DNA from: JANSYP01 sp038751255 | GTDB lineage: Bacteria; Pseudomonadota; Alphaproteobacteria; Rhodobacterales; Rhodobacteraceae | NCBI GenBank assembly: GCA_038751255.1 | Contig: JBCDGN010000068.1 | Location: 1-20,586, forward strand | Direction of reading: 5' to 3' | Length of the DNA: 20,586 nucleotides | Shown here: in pieces, positions 13,553-20,586 of the stretch | How positions within the stretch are numbered: the stretch's first letter is position 1 | Layout: the number at the start of each line of letters is the position of its first letter | Notes under the pieces: model-generated | What the model was told of the DNA's origin: nothing | The model's database searches: none | Seen by the model: the letters and a program-made list of their open reading frames with translations, nothing else | Translations under genes and position numbers: made by a program

Positions 13553-15337
13553 ATGTCCGATCAAAGCGCTGAGCCTGAGAACACTGGCGAGACCAACGGC
13601 CAGATCCAAAACGGGTCTGGCGAGGACACGCCGAGACGAAATGGCGACGGTGGACTGAGGTCGCTGCGGTCCTCTCGGCCCAAATCCGGTATCTATGTCT
13701 ACTTCTTCTTTTTCGCTGCCTTGGTTCTCTTTGGTGTATCACTGGACTACAAAACCGTGGAGATCTCCGTCACCCCGACGGACGCCATCGCATCGTCTGA
13801 GAGTGGCTCGACTACCTATGATGGAGCCGGTGGTACTGCTGCGGCCCAAACACCAACCAAAACCACGGAAGTGTTCAGCCTGGGTGGGACGTTTTCGAAT
13901 TACTGGCCCTGGTTTCTTGGGCTTTGCCTGACCTATCTGTTTATCTATGCCTTCACGGTGCCTCTTGGCGAAGAAGAGGACGAAGAGCCTCACCCCCCAA
14001 TGCTGGAAAAAGGCACCAAGGAATATGAGGCGGCAAAGGCGAAAGCGAAGGCAGATCGGAAGCGCCGCAAAGAACATCGAGACGACTTCATCAAGTTTCT
14101 GCTGCCCCTGAGGGCGGCCTATCTTTTTATGATTGTGGCCATCGGCGGCAGCATCATTCCCTTCGCATTGCTTGACCGTGGAGATGTTGAAACCGGTGCC
14201 CATGGGGCTCACGAAAGTCCCTTCCAAGTGCTGAGCGGCTGTGCTGAAGACAAACCGACCGATGTCTCCATCAGCTGCGACAGCCCCAGCACGATCCCGC
14301 AATGGCTGGTCGTCCTCGGCGGGGGCGTGACAAACACGCTTCAGGCCGAAGCACTCGATGTAGGCAATTCCCTCAGTGCGGCTATCAACGATACCATCAG
14401 CAACATTGGCAATCTTGATGTTGCGCTGCGCAACCGTGTGCTTGGTCAAACCACCGCCGCAACCTTGGAAAATCTGCGCATCAATCTGCGCCGCCTTCAG
14501 GAGGCCAATCAAGAGCTTGCCAGCTTGATCGCACGGGCCGGGAGTGGCCAAGGCGATGCGAAGTCCCTATCAGAGCAGATCACGAGCTTTGTCGCCCTGG
14601 CCCAAAGCAATCGTGAGACCATTGCGGGTCAATTCGCCGAGGCGCAAGAAAGCCAAGCCGCAGAGGCGGAACGTCAGCAGCAGTCCAGCGACGCGGACAG
14701 CTCCGGTGTGACGTCTACGGGGACCACTGGTAATGTCGAGACCAGTGACAATACGGGGTCCGCGGCCGATCAGTGGCCACCGCAAGAGGTTCGTGCACTT
14801 ACCCGTCAGATGGCGCGGGAGTCGCGCTCAACACAGGTCACATTGCAACGCACGGTCAATAATTTGTTGCCCGCGGCAGGTTTGAACCGGGTGACGGGTG
14901 GTTTGGTTGTGCCCCTGTTCGTCGTTGTGCTGTCACTGGTGGGCGGCGCGATCAGCATGACCCGCAGGCTCCCTGAGATCCAAATGTTGGCGGCGCCATC
15001 TTACCGCGAGAAAGTCTATGAAGAGAAATTCGAAAAGTGGAAAAAAGGGCTAATCGAACGCCCGCGCGAGCCGATTGAAACCGTAGAGGCCCGAGATCTG
15101 GTGATCTTCCAGATCCTCCAGGTGATCACCGCACCGTTCCTCGCGATGGTGGTTTATGCGTCGCTTGAGCCCGACACTGCAATCGGGGTGGTCTTGATAG
15201 GTTTTGGTGCTGGATTTGCCTCAGAACCTTTGCTGATGATGCTTCGGAAATTGATCGACAGACTTGCCAATCAAGAGACCTCTGTGAAGAAACCAGAAGA
15301 CCTCCCGCAAGATCAAGCAGGCACCAAGAACAGTTGA
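13553..15337 (+). CDS. Unrecognised six-helix membrane protein with large periplasmic coiled-coil domain
   Basis: I do not recognise this 594-residue protein. Residues 1-45 are polar and disordered. Helices are predicted at ~46-64, 116-137, 184-207, 449-467, 517-537 and 543-562. Charges fit the positive-inside rule with both ends cytoplasmic. The cytoplasmic loop 139-183 has an acidic run then a Lys/Arg-rich helix, and loop 469-516 is basic. Between helices 3 and 4 lies a ~240-residue periplasmic region with a Cys pair (230, 242), a Gln/Glu/Ala-rich helical or coiled-coil stretch (~300-375) and a Ser/Thr/Gly-rich linker (~376-405). ATG 13553 follows CAGGAAAA. It may be a sensor, scaffold or envelope-organising protein; no catalytic motif is visible. 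Confidence 0.8.
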   Translation: MSDQSAEPENTGETNGQIQNGSGEDTPRRNGDGGLRSLRSSRPKSGIYVYFFFFAALVLFGVSLDYKTVEISVTPTDAIASSESGSTTYDGAGGTAAAQTPTKTTEVFSLGGTFSNYWPWFLGLCLTYLFIYAFTVPLGEEEDEEPHPPMLEKGTKEYEAAKAKAKADRKRRKEHRDDFIKFLLPLRAAYLFMIVAIGGSIIPFALLDRGDVETGAHGAHESPFQVLSGCAEDKPTDVSISCDSPSTIPQWLVVLGGGVTNTLQAEALDVGNSLSAAINDTISNIGNLDVALRNRVLGQTTAATLENLRINLRRLQEANQELASLIARAGSGQGDAKSLSEQITSFVALAQSNRETIAGQFAEAQESQAAEAERQQQSSDADSSGVTSTGTTGNVETSDNTGSAADQWPPQEVRALTRQMARESRSTQVTLQRTVNNLLPAAGLNRVTGGLVVPLFVVVLSLVGGAISMTRRLPEIQMLAAPSYREKVYEEKFEKWKKGLIERPREPIETVEARDLVIFQILQVITAPFLAMVVYASLEPDTAIGVVLIGFGAGFASEPLLMMLRKLIDRLANQETSVKKPEDLPQDQAGTKNS

Positions 15338-15764
15338 GACCGGTCTCGCGCCGGGAGATAATAAGAAAAGCGAAATGGTTGTTCAGACCCGTAGACAGCG
15401 CGGGTGACGCATTTCGAATTTGGGAGGCCGGTGACAGTGGACCTTGTTCGATATAGCGGCCGAAAATGTCGCTTGGACAGAGGTTGTCACGACCGAGGCC
15501 TCGGGGTTTTTCAACTCAAGAAACAGATATTTTTGATCGTGCCTTTGGACCTTTGCTTCAGCGGCTAGTTGGCAAGCTCACCACTCGCTACACAGATCTG
15601 ATGGCCATGGGCAATGAGCTTGTTTTACAGTCTGAAAGTACCGGCATCTCTCAGACCGGTGCGGAGTAGCACCAAGTCTAGTGATGGGTGATGGTCATGC
15701 CGGACAACAGGATGACAGAGATCACTGCCTCTCCCGATCCCGGTTTTTTGCGCCGCGTTTTCGT
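15338..15764. other. 427-bp region without a convincing gene
   Basis: The region lies between the membrane-protein gene and the convergent lysE-like gene. It holds a perfect palindrome GAGACCGGTCTC (15336-15347) touching the stop codon. There is a nested hairpin (CGAAATG 15371-15377 with CATTTCG 15410-15416, inside it ACCCG 15387-15391 with CGGGT 15401-15405). A palindrome CCGAGGCCTCGG (15493-15504) is followed by GGTTTTT. One may serve as a transcript end, but none has the full stem-plus-T-run form. One short open frame is listed separately. Confidence 0.4.
15466..15669 (+). CDS. Doubtful small hypothetical protein
   Basis: A 67-residue frame starts at ATG 15466 with no visible Shine-Dalgarno. 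The first 15 codons include several Arg and Pro and overlap the palindrome at 15493-15504, which argues against translation there. The later part (AFGPLLQRLVGKLTTRYTDL) looks like an amphipathic helix and could be the remnant of a longer gene. No family is recognised. It may well not be expressed. Confidence 0.2.
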   Translation: MSLGQRLSRPRPRGFSTQETDIFDRAFGPLLQRLVGKLTTRYTDLMAMGNELVLQSESTGISQTGAE

Positions 15765-16373
15765 CTAAGCAACGTGGACTTCCGCAAGAAACACGCCGGC
15801 GACGATCAGTACGACCCCAGAAATCCGCCCAACCCACATCTGGGATCGTTCCGATTTGGCCATGCGATGGCCCAAGCTTCCCAGCACAGCCTGGGCGGAG
15901 TTCAGCACGATCCCTAGCATCGTGAAAGTCGCCATGAGAATCCAGTATTGTGGGCCGGCTGGCGCAGATGAATTCATAAACTGGGGAAAGAACGTCACCG
16001 CAAGCGTGAACGTTTCGGGGTTCAAGATGCCAACGAGGGCGGCCTGACGTATGGTTTTTCGATCCCCTGCACGACCTTCAAGCGGGTGGGCCGCTGACCG
16101 CCATGTCTGGATGCCCAAGAAAACAAGATATCCTGCCCCGACGTAGCGCAGCGGATCAAAAAACCCCGGGTGTTTGTCGACAAGCCAAATCAGGCCCAAC
16201 CCGACAATCACCAACTGCAGTGTCTGTGCTGAGAGAATGCCGCAAACCGCGAGCAACCCCGCACGCATGCCCCGAGACACTGCTGTTGTGATCACAAGTG
16301 CAGCGTTGGGTCCTGGCGTTGCGATCACGAGGGCAGAGAGCCCGATGAAACTGAGAAAGTGCTCGATCTGCAT
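15765..16373 (-). CDS. LysE/RhtB-family amino-acid exporter
   Basis: The 202-residue inner-membrane protein has the family's length and six hydrophobic segments. The N-terminal signature is ALVIATPGPNAALVI (TPGPN 19-23), and GILNPETFTLAVTFFPQF matches the conserved second-repeat motif LxNPKxxxFFLxFxPQF with Glu in place of the usual Lys. LysE-type proteins export amino acids or derivatives driven by proton exchange; the substrate cannot be read from sequence. It lies 138 bp downstream of the BMP protein gene on the same strand, past a strong hairpin, so it probably has its own promoter. The Shine-Dalgarno is weak (AAGCAAG). Confidence 0.9.
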   Translation of the reverse strand: MQIEHFLSFIGLSALVIATPGPNAALVITTAVSRGMRAGLLAVCGILSAQTLQLVIVGLGLIWLVDKHPGFFDPLRYVGAGYLVFLGIQTWRSAAHPLEGRAGDRKTIRQAALVGILNPETFTLAVTFFPQFMNSSAPAGPQYWILMATFTMLGIVLNSAQAVLGSLGHRMAKSERSQMWVGRISGVVLIVAGVFLAEVHVA

Positions 16374-16471
16374 GCTTGCTTTGTTCTTTGTCGAGCCGTG
16401 GTTTGTTAGCAGTTCTTTGGATCACACACGCCCGATGATCTTATGGCTCAGGCATCCATCGACCCAGTTTC

Positions 16472-16501
16472 GTCCCTCCCGACACATGGGTCGGAAGGGA
16501 C
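16472..16501 (-). terminator. Strong stem-loop after the BMP protein gene
   Basis: GTCCCTCCCGAC (16472-16483) and GTCGGAAGGGAC (16490-16501) pair over 12 bp with one mismatch around a six-base loop. It begins 10 bases after the BMP gene stop on the minus strand. No T-run follows in either direction, so it may be a 3'-end stabiliser, a pause site or part of a factor-dependent terminator rather than an intrinsic terminator. Confidence 0.5.
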
Positions 16502-16511
16502 AGAGTTCGTG

Positions 16512-17594
16512 TTAGTTCGGGATGTCGCCTTCGAGGCCTTCGACATAGAAATTCATGCCCAATAGCGTGCCGTCATCGGCGGTTTCGCCGTCGGCGAGCC
16601 AGGGGCTGCCATCTTGTTTGTTCAAAGGCCCGGTGAAGACATGATACGTGCCTGCAGAAATGCTGTCGGCAAGGGTCTGTGCCTCAACTCGAACCTCCGC
16701 GGGAACCACTTCCGTGAATTCTCCCATCTCTACCATGCCTTCGGCGATGCCATGCCAGGTATCGGTGCTTTCCCATGTACCACTGATCACCTCCTCGGCG
16801 CGGGCAATGTAGTAGGGCTTCCAATTGTCGATGATCGAGCCAATCCGCGGCGTCGGTTTGAACTGACCCATATCAGAGGCTTGACCGAAGCTCAGGATCC
16901 CCGCCTCTTTTGCAGCAGCCTGAGGCGCAGTGGAATCGGTGTGTTGCATGAGAACATCGACACCTTGGTCAATCAGCGCACGGGCCGCATCGGCCTCTTT
17001 GCCGGGATCGAACCATGTGTAGACCCAAACCACAGCGAACTCGACATCCGGATTGGCTTTCTTCGCGTGGATATAAGCAGCGTTGATGCCGCGGATCACC
17101 TCTGGAATCGGGAAAGAGGCGATATATCCAACCTTGTTTGTCTTGGTCATTTTGCCGGCGACATGGCCGATGACTGCGCGTCCTTCGTAGAAACGCGCGG
17201 AATAGGTCGAGACGTTGGGATGGTCGCGACGATAGCCAGTGGCGTGTTCAAACTTCACATCTGGAAATTTGCCCGCGACGTTGTTCACCGCATCCATATA
17301 GCCAAAAGAGGTCGCAAAGATCAGATCGACGCCCGACAATGCCATCTGCGTCATGATACGTTCTGCATCCGCCCCTTCAGGAACGCTTTCGACAAAAGTC
17401 GTCTCAACGGCATTATCGAAAGCCTCTTCGATCGCTATGCGGCCCTGATCGTGTTCATAGGACCAGCCCAGATCGCCCACCGGGCCGACATAGATAAAAC
17501 CGACACTGGTTGGGTCTTGTGCACCAGCTGCAAAGGGCAGCGCTGCTGCCAATGCTGCGGCTGTGAGACCGCGGCGGGTGAAGGTCAGGATCAT
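16512..17594 (-). CDS. BMP-family ABC transporter substrate-binding protein
   Basis: The 360-residue periplasmic receptor is of the BMP/Med/PnrA family, whose known members bind nucleosides. It shows VGFIYVGPVGDLGWSYEHDQ (aromatic and Asp-Gly ligand loop), GVDLIFATSFGYMDAV, ARFYEGRAVIGHVAGKMTK and GVDVLMQHTDSTAPQAA. The signal peptide MILTFTRRGLTAAALAAALP then FAAGA has a TRRGL twin-arginine motif and no lipobox Cys. Start: ATG 17594 has GGAG eight bases upstream; an in-frame TTG at 17600 is only two bases from it. The gene follows the K+ channel gene by two bases and closes the ABC operon before a hairpin. Confidence 0.92.
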   Translation of the reverse strand: MILTFTRRGLTAAALAAALPFAAGAQDPTSVGFIYVGPVGDLGWSYEHDQGRIAIEEAFDNAVETTFVESVPEGADAERIMTQMALSGVDLIFATSFGYMDAVNNVAGKFPDVKFEHATGYRRDHPNVSTYSARFYEGRAVIGHVAGKMTKTNKVGYIASFPIPEVIRGINAAYIHAKKANPDVEFAVVWVYTWFDPGKEADAARALIDQGVDVLMQHTDSTAPQAAAKEAGILSFGQASDMGQFKPTPRIGSIIDNWKPYYIARAEEVISGTWESTDTWHGIAEGMVEMGEFTEVVPAEVRVEAQTLADSISAGTYHVFTGPLNKQDGSPWLADGETADDGTLLGMNFYVEGLEGDIPN

Positions 17595-17596
17595 GT

Positions 17597-18394
17597 TCAA
17601 GTCTCCTTGTCAGGTTTCTGTGAAGAGGAAGCGGACGGCGTGTCGGCCCCCGCCTTGGGATCGTCTGAGCCGGTCTCATCGAGACCCGTTGGGTCATCTG
17701 TGTTGATCAGCGCAGTGGTGATGATCGCTGTGGGAACGGCGATAACGCCCAGGCCCACGAAAAGGATTGCAGTGGTGAAAACCCGCCCCTGCCAGGTAAT
17801 TGGATAGATATCGCCATAGCCCACAGTGGTGAAGCTGACGACGGCCCACCAGAGGCTTTCCATGATCGATCCAAACGCTTCGGGTTGGGCTTCATGCTCA
17901 AAGGTGTAGATGCCCACCCCTGCGATATAAACGACGATGGCTGCAAGGATCGCAAAAACGCCAAGCTCGCCGCGTGTTGCTTCCAAAGCCGCTTGCAATC
18001 GCAGCATTGCTCGATTGGTGTGCAACAGCTTCAACACCCGCACCAGGCGCAAAAGGCGCAACGCGCGAAGCGCCGCCCAGTTGCTGGAGAACACAAAAAT
18101 GATGGGCAATGCTGAAAGCAGATCGACAATGCCCCAGAAACTCGTGGCATAGCGCCAACGATTGGGGGCCAGCGAAAGACGCAGCAGATATTCGGCCGCG
18201 AAGACTCCGACCACAAAGGTCTCGAAGGAAAAGAGGGCAGTTTTGAAAATCTGGGGCAGGCTTTCTTCGGTCTCCAGCGCGATGGCCACGGCGGACAACA
18301 TGATCAGGCCTTGATGCGCGTAGGCAGGCCATAGCGGCGCCGAAGGGTGGGTGCCGTCAATGACGTCGATGATTTCTCTGCGTCTTGGATCCAC
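17597..18394 (-). CDS. Voltage-gated-type potassium channel
   Basis: The 265-residue inner-membrane protein has the six-helix Kv plan. S1 ~25-42, S2 ~50-72 (with AAEYLLRL), S3 ~86-103 (FWGIVDLLSALP), and S4 ~107-125 with Arg110, 113, 116, 119 and Lys122 at every third position. S5 ~143-164, the filter TTVGYGD at 189-195 and S6 ~203-226 follow. The C-terminal 35 residues are acidic and Ser/Pro-rich. The pore and voltage-sensor motifs leave little doubt about the family. GTG 18394, four bases after the permease stop, is the most likely start; the reading frame is open further upstream but only inside the permease gene. ATG at residue 32 would cut into S1. It sits between ABC importer genes. Confidence 0.88.
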   Translation of the reverse strand: MDPRRREIIDVIDGTHPSAPLWPAYAHQGLIMLSAVAIALETEESLPQIFKTALFSFETFVVGVFAAEYLLRLSLAPNRWRYATSFWGIVDLLSALPIIFVFSSNWAALRALRLLRLVRVLKLLHTNRAMLRLQAALEATRGELGVFAILAAIVVYIAGVGIYTFEHEAQPEAFGSIMESLWWAVVSFTTVGYGDIYPITWQGRVFTTAILFVGLGVIAVPTAIITTALINTDDPTGLDETGSDDPKAGADTPSASSSQKPDKET

Positions 18395-18398
18395 GATA

Positions 18399-19316
18399 TC
18401 AGCCTGCTGCGTGGAAAACCCGGCCAAGCGCGGCGGGGGCGTTAAGGCTGGCCCGACGGCGGTCGGAAGAAATGATGACAAGAACCAGGATCGTGACCAG
18501 ATAGGGCGACATGGACAGCAGCTCGACCGGGACATCGACGCCTGCCGCCTGCAAATTCAGCTGTAGCACCGTGATCCCGCCGAATAGCCATGCGCCCAAC
18601 AGCACGCGCCCCGGTTTCCAAGAGGCAAACACCACCAAAGCGAGTGCGATCCATCCTGCCCCCGCGGTCATACCCTCGGTCCATTGCGGGACGCGGACCA
18701 GGCTCAGATAGGCCCCGCCGAGGCCTGCGCAGGCCCCACCAAAAGCAATGGCCATCAGTCGAATGCGGATAACCTTATAGCCCAAAGCGTGGGCGGCATC
18801 GTGGTTTTCGCCAACGGCCCGGAGGATCATGCCCGCGCGCGTGTATTTCAGAGATGCCCAAACTGCGATGACCAAACCAAGACCGAAATAGACCATCAGA
18901 TCATGATTGAAGAGCACCGGGCCCAAAAGAGGCAGATCGGTCAGCGGACCGAAATGCAGTTTCTCGATTGCTGGCGGCACGATCCCGACATAGCCCTGAC
19001 CGATCAGGGCGGAGAAACCCAAACCAAAGAGCGTCAGAGCTAGGCCGGTGGCAACCTGGTTTGCCAAGAGAAACTGCGTCAGAATGCCAAAGATCAAGGA
19101 AAGACCAGCCCCGCCCAGAGCTGCACCGACAAAGCCCAGTGTCGGGCTTCCGCTCTCCACCGCCAACGCGAAGCCACAGATTGCGCCGACAATCATCATC
19201 CCTTCGACACCGAGGTTTAGCACGCCTGACTTTTCAACGACCAGTTCGCCCATGGCTGCGAGCAGGATCGGGGTCGAGGCTATCATTAAGGCATCTAGCA
19301 ACAATTCCGGCGACAT
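18399..19316 (-). CDS. ABC transporter permease, BMP (nucleoside-type) importer, second subunit
   Basis: The 305-residue membrane protein is of the branched-chain/BMP permease family (BPD_transp_2 fold). It shows LVVEKSGVLNLGVEGMMIVG near the N-terminus, the family's most conserved segment, and AVGENHDAAHALGYKVIRIR, the cytoplasmic coupling-helix region facing the ATPase. ATG 19316 overlaps the stop of the preceding permease (ATGA). Downstream, the K+ channel gene starts four bases after its stop. With the other permease it forms the heterodimeric channel. Confidence 0.93.
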   Translation of the reverse strand: MSPELLLDALMIASTPILLAAMGELVVEKSGVLNLGVEGMMIVGAICGFALAVESGSPTLGFVGAALGGAGLSLIFGILTQFLLANQVATGLALTLFGLGFSALIGQGYVGIVPPAIEKLHFGPLTDLPLLGPVLFNHDLMVYFGLGLVIAVWASLKYTRAGMILRAVGENHDAAHALGYKVIRIRLMAIAFGGACAGLGGAYLSLVRVPQWTEGMTAGAGWIALALVVFASWKPGRVLLGAWLFGGITVLQLNLQAAGVDVPVELLSMSPYLVTILVLVIISSDRRRASLNAPAALGRVFHAAG

Positions 19317-20401
19317 CAGGCAGTCTCCCGCGCGATCAAACGAATGCGGTAGTTTGACAGCATGTCAAAAGCGAGCAGGAAAAACAGCAACATGCCTTGG
19401 AAAGCTTGGATGGCAGCCGCGGGCAGACCCAGTTGGAACTGTGCCAATTCACCACCGATATACGTCAGGGCCATCAACAGCCCGGCGAGAAAAATGCCAA
19501 TCGGATGGAGCCGTCCGAGAAACGCCACAATGATCGCGGTGAAGCCGTAACCCACATTGAAATCGATACTGATTTGTCCCGAAGGGCCCGTGACCTCAAA
19601 GAGCCCGGCAAGACCGGCCAAGCTCCCTGAGGCCGCAAAGCAGATAAAGATCATGATGTTAGGATGGACGCCTGCGAAACGTGCAGCGCGCGGGGCTTGA
19701 CCCGCAAGCTGCAACTGAGTGCCAAAAATATGGCGCGATAGCAGCACATAGGCAACGATCACGGCGATGAAGGCCGTCGCCACGCCCATGTGCATCCCAG
19801 TGCCAGCGAAAAGCTCTGGGTTTGACGAGGTCTCCCACCGCGCGAGGTTGCGCGAGCCCGGAAACCCGCCTCCTTCGGGATTGCGGAGCAGATCGAGCGA
19901 TACCGAGGCCAGGATTTGCTCTGCCACATAAACCAAAAGCAGCGAAACCAAGATCTCATTTGTGCGAAAAGCAATCTTCAGAAGCGCAGGGATCATCGCC
20001 CAGAGATATCCACCAAGCGCACCGGCGAGGATCATGAAAGGGAAAATCAAGACGTGATCGGCAGGGTAGAGCGCGAGCCCCGCCGCGGCGCCAAAGATCG
20101 CGCCCATAATGTATTGCCCCTCGGCGCCGATATTCCAGATACCCGCGCGAAAGCCGAAGCTGAGCCCGATGGCGATTAAGATCAAGGGGCCTGCCTTGAC
20201 CAAAAGCTGAGGTCGCGCATAGCTTGCCACCTGCGCGTTGAAAAGCGGATCAAAGAAGATCACCCGGATTGCCTCGAACGGGTTCTTGCCGAGAAACGCG
20301 AAAAGAAGCCCGCCCGCGACCATCGTTGCAAGCACCGCCAGAACTGGTGTGGCCGCGATCCAGACACGCGAGGGCTCAGGGCGTTTATCAAGCCTCAGCA
20401 T
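19316..20401 (-). CDS. ABC transporter permease, BMP (nucleoside-type) importer, first subunit
   Basis: The 361-residue permease has the conserved GLSFGFRAGIWNIGAEGQYI segment and the coupling-helix region LAGQAPRAARFAGVHPNIMI. It is longer than its partner, with an N-terminal cytoplasmic stretch and extra first helix, as usual for this subunit. ATG 20401 is taken as the start: it gives MLRLDKRPEPSRVW before the first helix and overlaps the ATPase stop by 14 bp. A TTG at 20452 would extend the overlap to 65 bp and add an Ala-rich tail made by the shifted Gly codons of the ATPase gene. The Shine-Dalgarno is poor, consistent with coupled translation. Confidence 0.9.
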   Translation of the reverse strand: MLRLDKRPEPSRVWIAATPVLAVLATMVAGGLLFAFLGKNPFEAIRVIFFDPLFNAQVASYARPQLLVKAGPLILIAIGLSFGFRAGIWNIGAEGQYIMGAIFGAAAGLALYPADHVLIFPFMILAGALGGYLWAMIPALLKIAFRTNEILVSLLLVYVAEQILASVSLDLLRNPEGGGFPGSRNLARWETSSNPELFAGTGMHMGVATAFIAVIVAYVLLSRHIFGTQLQLAGQAPRAARFAGVHPNIMIFICFAASGSLAGLAGLFEVTGPSGQISIDFNVGYGFTAIIVAFLGRLHPIGIFLAGLLMALTYIGGELAQFQLGLPAAAIQAFQGMLLFFLLAFDMLSNYRIRLIARETA

Positions 20402-20586
20402 GCCGGGCCATTTCTGGAGGGGGTTTAGCTGTGCTCTCGCCGCCGCCGCCAAGCATCAATCCAATTTCATCTAGGCTAAGCCCAGCCACCGCGCGGGGTT
20501 CCGAAAGCCGCCCTTCATACATTGCGGCAAACCATGTCGCCACCTCAAGCAGCTCATCGAGGTCTTGGCTCACCACCACGACGGCC
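20388..20586 (-). CDS. ABC transporter ATP-binding protein, C-terminal end (partial)
   Basis: The frame enters from the right edge and stops at TGA 20390-20388. It covers the last ~65 residues of the ATPase: the strand after Walker B runs AVVVVSQDLDELLEVATWFA, followed by MYEGRLSEPRA. The S-Q-D-L-DEL pattern is the switch-loop region, where Gln stands in place of the usual His. Members of this importer class often have SEDLDEL there. The ATPase is expected to be a double-length protein (two nucleotide-binding domains) as in BMP importers, but only its end is visible. The final residues overlap the first permease gene. Confidence 0.85.
   Translation of the reverse strand, partial: AVVVVSQDLDELLEVATWFAAMYEGRLSEPRAVAGLSLDEIGLMLGGGGESTAKPPPEMARHAEA

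Noticed and set aside
15466..15669. GFSTQ similarity between the doubtful small frame and the out-of-frame extension of the channel
   Set aside because: The match is short and the bases around it do not continue to align, so it is probably coincidence and not a duplicated segment.
16614..17807. 397-codon open frame on the plus strand
   Set aside because: It lies antisense to the BMP protein and K+ channel genes, both with clear family motifs, and its translation is Cys/His/Arg-rich without a recognisable domain. It is a shadow of high-GC coding sequence.
18395..18535. Upstream extension of the K+ channel to an ATG at 18535
   Set aside because: It would overlap the permease gene by 137 bp, and the added residues (Cys/Ser/Pro-rich) look like an out-of-frame read of the permease.
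1..20586. CRISPR array, tRNA or rRNA genes
   Set aside because: No regularly spaced direct repeats and no cloverleaf or rRNA-like sequence were seen on either strand.

Overview
The window looks like a chromosomal segment from an alphaproteobacterium, most likely a marine Rhodobacterales (Roseobacter-group) species. This is inferred from protein character and gene neighbourhoods (TRAP transporters, a matPQMAB-type malonate cluster, BMP-type ABC transporter) and from a moderate to high GC content with Gram-negative Shine-Dalgarno sites. No rRNA, tRNA or CRISPR array was seen.

Layout. (1) 1-630: an IS21-family remnant (end of istA, first ~30 codons of istB) followed by non-coding sequence. This contains a 99-bp inverted-repeat element (421-519) resembling insertion-sequence ends. 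(2) 631-3012: a minus-strand pair (DJ-1/PfpI-family protein; antibiotic-biosynthesis-monooxygenase domain fused to two membrane helices) divergent from a LysR regulator. (3) 3039-9545: a malonate uptake and catabolism cluster. It comprises a divergent GntR/FadR regulator (MatR-like), a TRAP transporter (P, Q, M), malonyl-CoA decarboxylase (MatA) and malonyl-CoA synthetase (MatB). A perfect 16-bp palindrome with a TTGTATACAA core sits directly upstream of the first transporter gene's promoter. (4) 9640-12777: an AraC regulator followed by an exported alpha/beta hydrolase and two exported NTF2/SnoaL-like proteins, ending at a clear intrinsic terminator. (5) 12979-15764: a stand-alone two-CBS-domain protein, a 594-residue six-helix membrane protein that I do not recognise, and 427 bp with no convincing gene. 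(6) 15765-20586, all minus strand: a LysE/RhtB exporter and the distal part of a BMP-family ABC importer operon (ATPase end, two permeases, substrate-binding protein). A voltage-gated-type potassium channel gene is packed between the second permease and the binding protein.

How the genes work together. In region 3 malonate would be captured in the periplasm by MatP, carried in by MatQM, activated to malonyl-CoA by MatB and decarboxylated to acetyl-CoA by MatA, under MatR control. In region 6 the translational coupling suggests that the K+ channel is co-expressed with an ABC importer, probably for nucleosides or related compounds; that pairing is the least expected arrangement here. Region 4 looks like a periplasmic enzymatic module of unknown substrate. 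Start codons were re-chosen from Shine-Dalgarno position and gene overlap for several genes (matP, second NTF2-like gene, BMP protein, K+ channel, first permease).
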